From: Azoarcus sp. DN11
GTDB taxonomy: Bacteria > Pseudomonadota > Gammaproteobacteria > Burkholderiales > Rhodocyclaceae
Direction of reading: 5' to 3'
DNA length: 64,000 bases
Assembly (NCBI RefSeq): GCF_003628555.1
Contig: NZ_CP021731.1
Coordinates: 4,464,001 to 4,528,000, forward strand
Shown here: positions 57,074 to 64,000 of the stretch, one piece after another
Layout: every line of letters begins with the position of its first letter
Position numbering within the stretch: the stretch's first letter is position 1
Program-made: the position numbers and the translations under genes
The notes under the pieces: model-generated
Seen by the model: only the letters and a program-made list of their open reading frames with translations
Databases searched by the model: none
Told to the model about the DNA's origin: nothing

Positions 57074-57385
57074 ATGTCCAACAACGCCGACATTTCCCGC
57101 GACAAGCTCCTTTCCGACTTCAAGGTGGTGATCAGCGACGCCGAGGAGTTGCTGAAGCTGACCGCCGGCCAGGCAGGCGACAAGCTCGGCGAGGTCCGCA
57201 ACCGCCTGGGCGACCGCATGCTGGCGGCCAAGGACCGCATTGCCGACATGGAGGCCGCAGCGGTGGAGCGGGCCAAGAAGGTTGCCCACGCGACCGACGA
57301 CTACGTGCAGAAGAATCCGTGGCAGTCGGTCGGTATCGCCGCCGGCGTCGCCTTCCTGCTGGGACTGCTGGCCGGCCGTCGCTGA
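57074..57385 (+). CDS. yqjD: YqjD/ElaB-type DUF883 protein
   Basis: A 103-residue inner-membrane protein with an amphipathic helical body (SDAEELLKLTAGQAGDKLGE), a C-terminal membrane anchor (SVGIAAGVAFLLGLLAGRR) and the conserved YVQKNPWQSVG. Homologues bind stationary-phase ribosomes at the membrane. GGAGG lies 8 bp before the ATG. First gene of a yqjD-yqjE-yqjK-like trio. Confidence 0.88.
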   Translation: MSNNADISRDKLLSDFKVVISDAEELLKLTAGQAGDKLGEVRNRLGDRMLAAKDRIADMEAAAVERAKKVAHATDDYVQKNPWQSVGIAAGVAFLLGLLAGRR

Positions 57386-57389
57386 CGCC

Positions 57390-57773
57390 GTGGCCGGGGA
57401 ACGCAAGCAACGCCTGGCGGGGAGCCTGCGCGGCTTCCTGGATGCCGGTCTCGCGACCGCGCAGACGCGGCTGGAGTTGCTCGCCGTCGAGGCGCAGGAA
57501 GAGAAGCTGCGCCTCGCCTCCCTGCTCTTCAACATCCTGTTGAGCGCGGTGTTTCTCGGCTTCGGGGTCGTGTTCCTGGCGGTGTTCCTCACGGTCCTGT
57601 TCTGGGACGATCATCGCCTGCTCGCGCTGGGCCTGGGCGTGGTCGCCCTGCTCGCGGCGGGGGTGCTGACGGCGCGCAATGCGGCGCGCGAAATGAAGCG
57701 CGGGAGCCGGCTGTTCGCGGCGAGCCTGGGCGAGCTCGCACGCGACCGCGACGCGCTGCGGCCGCGCGAATGA
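57390..57773 (+). CDS. yqjE: YqjE-type holin-superfamily III membrane protein
   Basis: A 127-residue protein with a helical N-terminus (SLRGFLDAGLATAQTRLELL) and two membrane helices, matching the phage-holin-like DUF1469/YqjE family. GTG 57390 is chosen as the first start after the yqjD stop, 5 bp away. It overlaps the next start by 4 bp (ATGA). Confidence 0.82.
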   Translation: MAGERKQRLAGSLRGFLDAGLATAQTRLELLAVEAQEEKLRLASLLFNILLSAVFLGFGVVFLAVFLTVLFWDDHRLLALGLGVVALLAAGVLTARNAAREMKRGSRLFAASLGELARDRDALRPRE

Positions 57774-58087
57774 ATCCGCGGCAGGTCGAACTCGCGCTGA
57801 AGAAGCAGCGCCTGCAGTTCGCCGCCGAACGCCAGCGCGAAGCCTTCGTCGCCGGCCTCGAACGCGTCGAGCCCCTGCTCGATGTCGTCGACCGTGCCCG
57901 CGACCGCGCGCAGGGACTGCGCGAGCACGTGCCGCTGCTGTCCGCGCTGGCGGTCGCGCTTGCGCTCTTCCGGCCGCGCTTGGCGCTGCGCGTGGCACGC
58001 CGCGCCTGGCTCGGCTGGGTGCTGTACCGCAAGCTGGGACGCGGGGTCGAGCCGCTGCTCGGCTTCCTGCGGCGCTTCGCCGGCTGA
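57770..58087 (+). CDS. yqjK: YqjK-like protein
   Basis: A 105-residue basic protein: an N-terminal helix rich in Gln and Arg (ALKKQRLQFAAERQREAFVA) and a hydrophobic middle (LLSALAVALALF). It matches YqjK in position and composition; the sequence family is weakly conserved. Confidence 0.72.
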   Translation: MNPRQVELALKKQRLQFAAERQREAFVAGLERVEPLLDVVDRARDRAQGLREHVPLLSALAVALALFRPRLALRVARRAWLGWVLYRKLGRGVEPLLGFLRRFAG

Positions 58088-58216
58088 TGCCACGCGGCCG
58101 GCGGGTGCGGCTCGCACCGTGCAACGCGACGCCGTCGGGCCGGTCCAACGCAGGGACGCAGGGCAAACCCTCCGGTAGAATTCGTTCCGTTTCGAAACGA
58201 CAGCAGGAGAGGCGCG

Positions 58217-58774
58217 ATGGCGGTCGATCTGGATGAAATCATCCGCGTGCGCGAAGAGGCCGATTGCCTGGCCGACGGCGCCACGGTGAATGCGGCGCTG
58301 GACCGCATGGCGGCGGAAATCACCGCGCAGATGCGCGACAGGAACCCGATCGTGTACGTCGTGATGAACGGCGGCATGATCCTGGCAGGCCAGATCCTGC
58401 CGCGCCTGCCGTTCCCGCTCGAGCTCGCCTATCTGCACGCGACGCGCTACGGCCACGCGCTGAAGGGCGCGAACCTCGACTGGCGCATGCGGCCGACGCA
58501 GGACCTGCGCGGGCGCGCGGTGCTGGTGCTCGACGACATCCTCGACGAGGGGCACACGCTGCACGCGATCCTCGAATACCTGAAGGGCGAAGGGGCCTCG
58601 GAGGTGCGTTCGGCGGTGCTCACGCACAAGCTGCACGACCGCAAGGCCTATCCGGGCATGCGCGCGGACTTCACCGGACTGGACGTCGCCGACCGGTTCC
58701 TGTTCGGCTGCGGCATGGACTACAAGGGCTACTGGCGCAATGCGCCGGGCATCTACGCGGTGAAGGGACTCTGA
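58217..58774 (+). CDS. hpt: Hypoxanthine-guanine phosphoribosyltransferase
   Basis: Purine salvage enzyme of 185 residues. The PRPP-binding signature is VLVLDDILDEGHTLHAIL. VYVVMNGGMILAGQIL gives the pyrophosphate loop and the C-terminal FGCGMDYKGYWRN the base and metal contacts. A GGAGAGG site precedes the ATG. Confidence 0.92.
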   Translation: MAVDLDEIIRVREEADCLADGATVNAALDRMAAEITAQMRDRNPIVYVVMNGGMILAGQILPRLPFPLELAYLHATRYGHALKGANLDWRMRPTQDLRGRAVLVLDDILDEGHTLHAILEYLKGEGASEVRSAVLTHKLHDRKAYPGMRADFTGLDVADRFLFGCGMDYKGYWRNAPGIYAVKGL

Positions 58775-58785
58775 GGAAGGCAACC

Positions 58786-59121
58786 ATGCTGATCACGTTC
58801 AAGTCGGCCGCCGGCGCCGACGTCATCATGTTCGGTGACATCGCGAAGCGGCTCGTCGGAATCCTCGGCAAGGATCCGCAGGATGCGAAGGGCATCGTCA
58901 CCGTCGAGCAGCTGCCCGGCGCGATCGTGCGCATGCGTACCGCGATCGATGAAGACAAGGCACTCCACAAGGCCGCTGCACAGGATGACGACGAGGACGA
59001 CCCCGATCCCGAGCGCCACGGCATGGCCGCGCCGGTGAGCCTCGCGCAGCGCGCGTGGCCGCTGCTGGACCTGCTGCAGCTCGCACAGAAGGAAGGGGTG
59101 CCAGTCGTCTGGGGCGTCTGA
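58786..59121 (+). CDS. DUF1840 family protein
   Basis: A 111-residue protein with the DUF1840 opening MLITFKSAAGADVIMFGDIAKRL, an acidic linker (DDDEDDPDPE) and the C-terminal RAWPLLDLLQLAQKEGVPVVWGV. Function unknown; widespread in Betaproteobacteria. It is 11 bp after hpt. Confidence 0.85.
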   Translation: MLITFKSAAGADVIMFGDIAKRLVGILGKDPQDAKGIVTVEQLPGAIVRMRTAIDEDKALHKAAAQDDDEDDPDPERHGMAAPVSLAQRAWPLLDLLQLAQKEGVPVVWGV

Positions 59122-59186
59122 CCCGTCGCCTCGCCGAACCGTCACGGCCGGAAGACATACGACCCGAAACAATTGCCCTGCCTTAT

Positions 59187-59205
59187 AATGAGAATTCATC
59201 TCATT
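59187..59205 (+). promoter_or_regulatory. Fur-box-like palindrome at the EAL gene promoter
   Basis: AATGAGA-ATTCA-TCTCATT is a perfect 7-bp inverted repeat, 19 bp in all, close in form to Fur boxes. A TATAAT (59184-59189) overlaps its left arm, and the EAL gene starts 14 bp downstream, so a bound repressor would block transcription. Confidence 0.6.
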
Positions 59206-59218
59206 CTCTTTATTACGC

Positions 59219-60037
59219 ATGACTATGCGGCTGCCTGCGCCAAAACTGCTCAATCTCATCCAGGAGCGCCGCTACGGCGTCGAGTATCAGCCGCTCGTCG
59301 CGCTCGCCGACGGGCGCGTCATCGGCTATGAAGCGCTCGCCCGCTTCTATGCCAGCGACGGCGGCCAACTTTCACCGCAGCAGGTTTTCGACTCGCTCCA
59401 CGCCAGCCCGCTGAGCCTGTTCCAGGTCGAATACGAGATGAAACGGCTGCAGCTGGCGCACGCGCCGGCGGGCGATCACCTGCTGTTCGTGAACCTCGAC
59501 CCGGATGCCTTCCAGGCGGGCCTCGGCGAGGGGCCGCATCCGCTTGTCGAACTGCTGTCCGCACATCCCGGCCTCGTCATCGAAATCATCGAGAACAGCA
59601 GCATCAACGACGCCGAGATCAGCCACGCGATGACGTCGGCTTTCGCAGGGACGTCGGTCGGACTCGCGCTCGACGACATCGGCGCCCCCGCCACGATGCT
59701 GTCCCTGCCGATCTTGCTGACCGTCGGCTTCCTGAAGTTCGACCGGTCCTGGGTCTGCCATCCCGATGACAAGATGCGCTGCGCGGCGTTGAAACATCTG
59801 GTCGCCTTCGCGCACGACTGCGGCAAGCGGACGGTCCTGGAAGGCATCGAGGACGCATCGCAGCTGGAATTCGCGGCGGCGCTCGGCTTTGATTACGTGC
59901 AGGGCTTTCTCTACCGGCCGCTGTTTCACCACACCGGTTGCCTCGCTCATTGCGCTTCCGGCCCGGCTGCGGCGTCGGCGTGCCGGCCGTGCAGCCGTGC
60001 GGCCGTGTCGCTCGAGGGAGTCGCCCCGGTCGGTTGA
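59219..60037 (+). CDS. Stand-alone EAL-domain c-di-GMP phosphodiesterase
   Basis: A 272-residue cytosolic EAL protein without a GGDEF or sensor domain. Catalytic residues appear complete: EALAR, the Asn of LFVNLDP, the Glu of EIIENSS, Asp-Asp in LALDDIGAP, Lys of LKFDRSW, the Glu of LEGIED and Gln of VQGFLY. The C-terminal 40 residues are Cys- and Ala-rich and not conserved. It is probably iron-regulated through the upstream palindrome. ATG 59225 is an alternative start; neither has a good Shine-Dalgarno site. Confidence 0.87.
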   Translation: MTMRLPAPKLLNLIQERRYGVEYQPLVALADGRVIGYEALARFYASDGGQLSPQQVFDSLHASPLSLFQVEYEMKRLQLAHAPAGDHLLFVNLDPDAFQAGLGEGPHPLVELLSAHPGLVIEIIENSSINDAEISHAMTSAFAGTSVGLALDDIGAPATMLSLPILLTVGFLKFDRSWVCHPDDKMRCAALKHLVAFAHDCGKRTVLEGIEDASQLEFAAALGFDYVQGFLYRPLFHHTGCLAHCASGPAAASACRPCSRAAVSLEGVAPVG

Positions 60038-60049
60038 TTGGCGACGCCG

Positions 60050-60687
60050 CTACTGCGCGTCCGGCTGCTGCGCCGGAGCGGCGAGGCGGAAGGCGTCGAG
60101 CGTCTCGCAGGCCTCGACGATGCGCAGCACGGTCGGCATCGCATCGAGCTTCGCACCGAAGCGGCGCGCGTTGAACACCTGCGGCACGAGGCAGCAGTCG
60201 GCGACACCGGGCGTGTCGCCGTGGCAGAAGCGGCCGGTGCGCGGGTGACGCAGCATCGCCTCGACCGCCGCGAGGCCGACCTCGACCCAGTGGCGGTACC
60301 ACGCGTCCCTGTGCACGTCATCGACGCCCAGCTCGCGCTTCAGGTACTGCAGCACGCGCAGGTTGTTGAGCGGGTGGATGTCGCACGCGATCGCCTGCGC
60401 AAGGGCGCGCACGCGCGCGCGACCCGGCGCATCGGCGGGCAGCAGCGGCGGATGCGGATGCGTCTCGTCGAGGTATTCGATGATCGCGAGCGACTGCGTC
60501 AGCAGCTGGCCGTCGTCGTCGAGCGCGGGCACGAGTCCGGCGGGGTTCAGCGCGAGGTATTCCGGCGGTGCTGACCGCCGTCCTTCACCAGGTGGATCGG
60601 CACAGCGTCGCAGGCGAGGCCTTTCAGGTTCAAGACGATGCGCACGCGGAACGCGGCGGAGCTGCGGAAATAGGTGTAGAGCTTCAT
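60050..60687 (-). pseudogene. maiA: Maleylacetoacetate isomerase, frameshifted
   Basis: GST-fold isomerase of homogentisate or gentisate catabolism. The N-terminus reads [20 protein letters not shown] with the SSAxxRVR active-site motif, then [10 protein letters not shown]. At about 60563-60568 the frame slips: read on, it becomes RNTSR and stops, whereas a shift of one base gives [20 protein letters not shown] and the rest of the protein. One missing C in a run of C and G explains it. Either the gene is broken or there is a sequencing error. Confidence 0.85.
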
Positions 60688-60710
60688 GCGCCGACCTGGC
60701 GGGTGATCGT

Positions 60711-60950
60711 TCAGCGGGCGGGCGGCATGACCTGGTCGCGCGCGATCTTCATCGCCTCACGCAGCACCGAGATGTCGCCGATGTGGTTCGCCAGCAGCAG
60801 GATCAGGCTGGCATTCGCCATCGCGCTCTGCTCGTCCGTGAGGTCGCGATGCAGGTCGATGAGGACTTCGTAGAAGTCGTCGCCGGGGCTGAATGCGTGG
60901 AAGTAGCGCTTGCCGGGGGTGAAGAAGTTCGGGTCGGTATTGAGGCTCAT
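60711..60950 (-). CDS. DUF2783 family protein
   Basis: A 79-residue helical protein ([13 protein letters not shown], then [26 protein letters not shown]). DUF2783 genes are typically coupled to flavin monooxygenase genes, as here: its start overlaps the monooxygenase stop codon (ATGA). Function unknown. Confidence 0.85.
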   Translation of the reverse strand: MSLNTDPNFFTPGKRYFHAFSPGDDFYEVLIDLHRDLTDEQSAMANASLILLLANHIGDISVLREAMKIARDQVMPPAR

Positions 60951-62629
60951 GGTGGCGTCCCTAAGGCGTTGCAGGTGGCGCGGGCGAGCGCGGCGCGCAC
61001 GCGTGCGGAGTCGAAACCGCGCCAGCGCGCAGCGACGTGCTGGTCGGGGCGGATCAGGTAGGTGGTACCGGGCTTGAGGTCGTAGCGCTCGCGGATCCGC
61101 CCCTTCGCGTCGAGCAGCGTCTTCAGCCCGCCCGGCGCCGTGCCGCGCTCGGCGACGACGAGTGTCTCGACCGGAATCGCGCCTTCGGCGAGCGCCGCGA
61201 ACGCCGCGGCGGTGGCGACATCGACATCCGCCGCGTCCGGCATGCCGTACAGCAGCTGGAAGCGATTGCCCGCCGCCTGCAGCAGCCACCGCTCGCCACC
61301 GGCGCTCTCGATGGGCGCATCGTCCATCGGCGCGCCGGGCACCATGTTGCCGGCGAAGACTTCCGCGTCGGGCGTGTTGAGGCGCGACGCAGTGAGGACG
61401 CTCGGCACCGACAGCCGCCCGGAATTCACCAGCGCGCGCGCGAAGGGGTAGTCCTTCGCGAGGCCCAGCACGGCGTTGCGGAAGATCCGGCTGATGGCGC
61501 TCTTCGGCGTGATGAAATCGGTCGAACGCGTCGAGTTCATGATGTTCTCGTCGGCGGCGACGACGCGCTCCTCGGAGTAGGAGTCGAGAAGCCGCTCCGG
61601 CGCGCTGCCGTCCAGCACGAGCTTGAGCTTCCACACGAGGTTGTCGCTGTCCTGGATGCCGGAGTTCGCGCCGCGCGCGCCGAAGGGCGACACCTGGTGC
61701 GCGGCGTCGCCGGTGAAGAGGAGCCGCCCGTGGCGGAATTCGTGCATGCGGCGGCACTGGAAGGTGTAGACGCTGACCCATTCGAGCTCGAACTCGCGCT
61801 GCTCGCCGAGCATCGCCCGGATGCGCGGGATCACCTTCTCGGGCTTCTTCTCCTCCTCCGGGTCGACATTCCAGCCGAGTTGGAAATCGATGCGCCACAC
61901 GTTGTCGGCCTGACGGTGCAGCAGCACCGACTGGTTCGGGTGGAAGGGCGGGTCGAACCAGAACCAGCGCTCGGCCGGGTAGTCCGCCTTCATCACGACG
62001 TCGGCGATCAGGAAGCGGTCCATGAAGATCCGACCCTCGATGTCCAGCCCCATCATGTGGCGGATCGGACTGCGCGCGCCGTCGGCGACGATCAGCCAGC
62101 CGGTGTCGATGCCGTAGGCGCCGTCGGGCGTCTCGACGCGCAGGCTGACGCGCTCGCCGTGATCGGTCACGGCGATCACGTTGTTCTTCCAGCGCAGGTC
62201 GATGTTCGGCAAGGACTGCGCGCGGCGCACGAGGTATTCCTCGAGGTAGTACTGCTGCAGGTTGATCATGCCCGGGCGGTGGTGGTCCGGCTCGGGGCAG
62301 AGGTTGAAGTTGAAGACCTCCTGCTCGCGGAAGAAGGTGCGGCCGACGTTCCACGACACGCCCTTCTGCACCATCTCCTCGGCGCAGCCGAGGCGGTCCA
62401 TGATCTCCAGCGCGCGCTTCGCGTAGCACACGCCGCGCGAGCCGATCGACACCGTGTCGTCGTTGTCGAGCAGCACGACCGGCACGCCGTGGATCGCGAG
62501 ATCGATCGCCGCCGCGAGTCCCACGGGACCGGCGCCGACGACCACGACCGGATGGCGTCCGTCGCGGCGTTCGGCAATCTCCGGCGGGCGGCGGTACTCG
62601 AACTTCGGGTACTGGTACGAACTCAGCAC
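60947..62629 (-). CDS. Class A flavin-dependent aromatic hydroxylase (MhpA/PHBH type)
   Basis: A 560-residue FAD monooxygenase. The FAD motif is VVVVGAGPVGLAAAIDLAIH, the NADPH/FAD region ends WLIVADGARSPIRHMMG, and the ribityl-binding motif is LLFTGDAAHQVSPFGARGAN. A C-terminal thioredoxin-like extension follows, as in phenol or hydroxyphenylpropionate hydroxylases. GTG 62629 has GAGGAGGAG upstream. With DUF2783 and maiA it suggests degradation of a hydroxylated aromatic acid through a ring-cleavage product needing isomerisation. Confidence 0.88.
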   Translation of the reverse strand: MLSSYQYPKFEYRRPPEIAERRDGRHPVVVVGAGPVGLAAAIDLAIHGVPVVLLDNDDTVSIGSRGVCYAKRALEIMDRLGCAEEMVQKGVSWNVGRTFFREQEVFNFNLCPEPDHHRPGMINLQQYYLEEYLVRRAQSLPNIDLRWKNNVIAVTDHGERVSLRVETPDGAYGIDTGWLIVADGARSPIRHMMGLDIEGRIFMDRFLIADVVMKADYPAERWFWFDPPFHPNQSVLLHRQADNVWRIDFQLGWNVDPEEEKKPEKVIPRIRAMLGEQREFELEWVSVYTFQCRRMHEFRHGRLLFTGDAAHQVSPFGARGANSGIQDSDNLVWKLKLVLDGSAPERLLDSYSEERVVAADENIMNSTRSTDFITPKSAISRIFRNAVLGLAKDYPFARALVNSGRLSVPSVLTASRLNTPDAEVFAGNMVPGAPMDDAPIESAGGERWLLQAAGNRFQLLYGMPDAADVDVATAAAFAALAEGAIPVETLVVAERGTAPGGLKTLLDAKGRIRERYDLKPGTTYLIRPDQHVAARWRGFDSARVRAALARATCNALGTPP

Positions 62630-62732
62630 GGGCGTCTCCTCCTCGATGTCGCACTTTCCGGCGTTGCCTTCTGTGGGGCGTGTCACCGGTAATTTTCTAT
62701 CGCATCCGTCCTGCAGCACGCAGGGATGAATC

Positions 62733-62784
62733 ATCCTAGATGTCAGTTTGTTAACCGTCAATTCATTTGCTATCGTTGAATTGA
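62733..62784 (-). promoter_or_regulatory. Promoter of the monooxygenase operon with IclR-site candidate
   Basis: On the minus strand: TTGACG (62761-62756), 17-bp spacer, TAGGAT (62738-62733). An inverted repeat TCAATTC (62758-62764) and GAATTGA (62778-62784), 13 bp apart, overlaps the -35 box and lies between the two divergent genes, where IclR-type regulators usually bind. Confidence 0.6.
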
Positions 62785-62826
62785 AAGCAGCATGCAGCGC
62801 CCCCGCTGCTGCTAAGATTCGCCCCC

Positions 62827-63636
62827 ATGGGAGACAACAGATTGGACAACGAAACACTCGAAGAGCGCCCGAGCGGCAAGAACGCCGACCGGCGCGGCAT
62901 CCAGTCGATCGAAGTCGGCGGCGCGCTGCTGCAGGCGCTGGTCCGTCATGATGCGCCGATGATCCTCAAGGATCTCGCCCGCGAGGCGGGCATGCCGCCA
63001 GCCAAGGCCCACCCCTACCTCGTGAGCTTCGGCAAGCTCGGCCTGGTCGAACAGGATCCGGTGACCGGCCGCTATGGGCTGGGCGCCTTCGCGCTGCAGA
63101 TGGGCCTGTCGGCGCTGCACGGCGTGAGCCCGCTGCGGGTCGCGACGCCCGAGGCGGCGCGGCTGTCCGACGAGATCCAGCAGAACGTCGCGGTCGCCGT
63201 GTGGGGCAACCACGGCCCGACCATCGTCAGCATCGAGGAATGCAGCCGGCAGGTGCATGTGAACATGCGTGTCGGCACGGTCATGGATCTCCTCACCTCC
63301 GCCACCGGCCGCACCTTCGCCGCCTTCCTCCCCGCACGCATGACGACCGCCCTCATCGAGGACGAATTCGCCCGCCAGGCCCTCACGCGCGAACAGCTCG
63401 AGGCCGAGTTCGCCGAGATCCGCCGCGAGCGCCTCGCCCGCGCCCTCGGCAAACCGATCCCCGGCATCAACGCCTTCACCGCCCCGATCTTCGACCATAA
63501 CGGCCACCTCGCGCTGGCAATCACCGCGATGGGCCCCGCGGCGAGCTTCGACCCGGCATGGGACGGCGCGGTGGCGACGAAGCTGCGCGCGTGTGCAAAG
63601 GCGATTTCGGCACGGCTGGGAAAGACAGAGCCCTGA
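62827..63636 (+). CDS. IclR-family transcriptional regulator
   Basis: A 269-residue regulator with an N-terminal winged HTH (GGALLQALVRHDAPMILKDLAREAGMP, about 32-60) and a C-terminal IclR effector domain (VAVAVWGNHGPTIVSIEE through GINAFTAPIFDHNGHLALAITAMG). It is divergent from the monooxygenase operon with a 197-bp shared region, so it most likely controls that operon in response to an aromatic acid. Confidence 0.92.
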   Translation: MGDNRLDNETLEERPSGKNADRRGIQSIEVGGALLQALVRHDAPMILKDLAREAGMPPAKAHPYLVSFGKLGLVEQDPVTGRYGLGAFALQMGLSALHGVSPLRVATPEAARLSDEIQQNVAVAVWGNHGPTIVSIEECSRQVHVNMRVGTVMDLLTSATGRTFAAFLPARMTTALIEDEFARQALTREQLEAEFAEIRRERLARALGKPIPGINAFTAPIFDHNGHLALAITAMGPAASFDPAWDGAVATKLRACAKAISARLGKTEP

Positions 63637-63755
63637 GCGGATAGCGAACCGCGCGCTGCACCGCTCGCAGCCGTTCAACCAAGACAAGGGCATTCTTCAC
63701 CGCCTCGCGGGGGGCGTGATCGCTATGATTGCGTCACGTCACCCCCGAGGCTGCA

Positions 63756-64000
63756 GTGAGCCAGACCGACCGCATCATCCGCATCCGCAAGTTCCTCGAC
63801 GAACGGCGCTCCGTGAGCCGCCGCATGCTGCTGGAAACGCTCGAGGTCTCCCCGGCCACCCTCAAGCGCGACATCGCCTTCCTGCGCAACGTCATGAACA
63901 TCCCGATCGCGTGGGCCCCCGAGCTCGGGGGCTACCGCCTCGATCCCCGCTTGACCAGCGGCGCGCAGTACGAACTGCCCGGCCTATGGTTCTCCGACAA
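63756..64000 (+). CDS. WYL-domain-type transcriptional regulator (3' end outside window)
   Basis: A partial gene running off the right edge, 81 codons visible. GTG start with GAGG 6 bp upstream. The N-terminus is a DeoR/HTH_11-type winged helix (RIIRIRKFLDERRSVSRRML, then LEVSPATLKRDIAFLRNV), followed by GGYRLDP, the usual link to a WYL ligand-binding domain. WYL regulators often control defence or DNA-damage genes, but nothing downstream is visible. Confidence 0.78.
   Translation, partial: MSQTDRIIRIRKFLDERRSVSRRMLLETLEVSPATLKRDIAFLRNVMNIPIAWAPELGGYRLDPRLTSGAQYELPGLWFSD

Overview
The window looks like a chromosomal segment of a GC-rich betaproteobacterium of the Rhodocyclales (Azoarcus, Aromatoleum or Thauera type). 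The inference rests on gene order and content: tolA-tolB-pal-cpoB-queE-queC, lptB-rpoN-hpf-ptsN-hprK, a 1295-residue DUF3683/FAD/Fe-S oxidoreductase, and aromatic or fatty-acid type catabolic genes. No 16S gene is present, so genus is inference.

Layout. 1-4440: end of the Tol-Pal envelope operon, then two queuosine genes. 4599-7401: a membrane histidine kinase and a double-receiver regulator. 7471-7687: two tRNA-Lys genes with promoter and intrinsic terminator. About 7690-17770: an accessory block with two small membrane proteins, a compact type I-G (formerly I-U) CRISPR-Cas locus (csb1, csb2, cas3, csb3, then eight repeats) and a toxin-antitoxin-like pair. 17908-26395: a PAS/GGDEF/EAL protein, an acyl-CoA synthetase and a five-gene branched-chain-amino-acid-type ABC importer. 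26502-41209: housekeeping genes (thiL, pgpA, pncC, recA, recX, lptB, rpoN, hpf, ptsN, hprK, ilvA, fau, slt, cca). 41231-59121: mixed metabolic and conserved genes. 59187-64000: an EAL protein behind a Fur-like box, an IclR-controlled flavin monooxygenase cluster containing a frameshifted maiA, and the start of a WYL regulator.

The main observation is in the CRISPR locus. cas3 is split by an IS110-family element (12503-13690). Removing the element at its CT core restores an open frame of exactly 845 codons that rebuilds helicase motif VI. The 206-bp non-coding left end of the element folds like a bridge RNA. All four expected guide segments can be read in it: two match the interrupted cas3 target and two match the element's own ends. 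The locus therefore appears to be a natural record of a bridge-RNA-guided insertion that inactivated the nuclease-helicase of a CRISPR system whose array is still perfectly regular. No cas1, cas2, cas4 or csx17 is present in the window.

Other signals include a toxin-antitoxin promoter whose operator exactly fills the -35/-10 spacer, a receiver domain with Glu at the phospho-acceptor position, a GGDEF/EAL protein degenerate in both motifs, and an IclR-site candidate overlapping the -35 box of its target operon. All calls come from reading the sequence; no database search was run.
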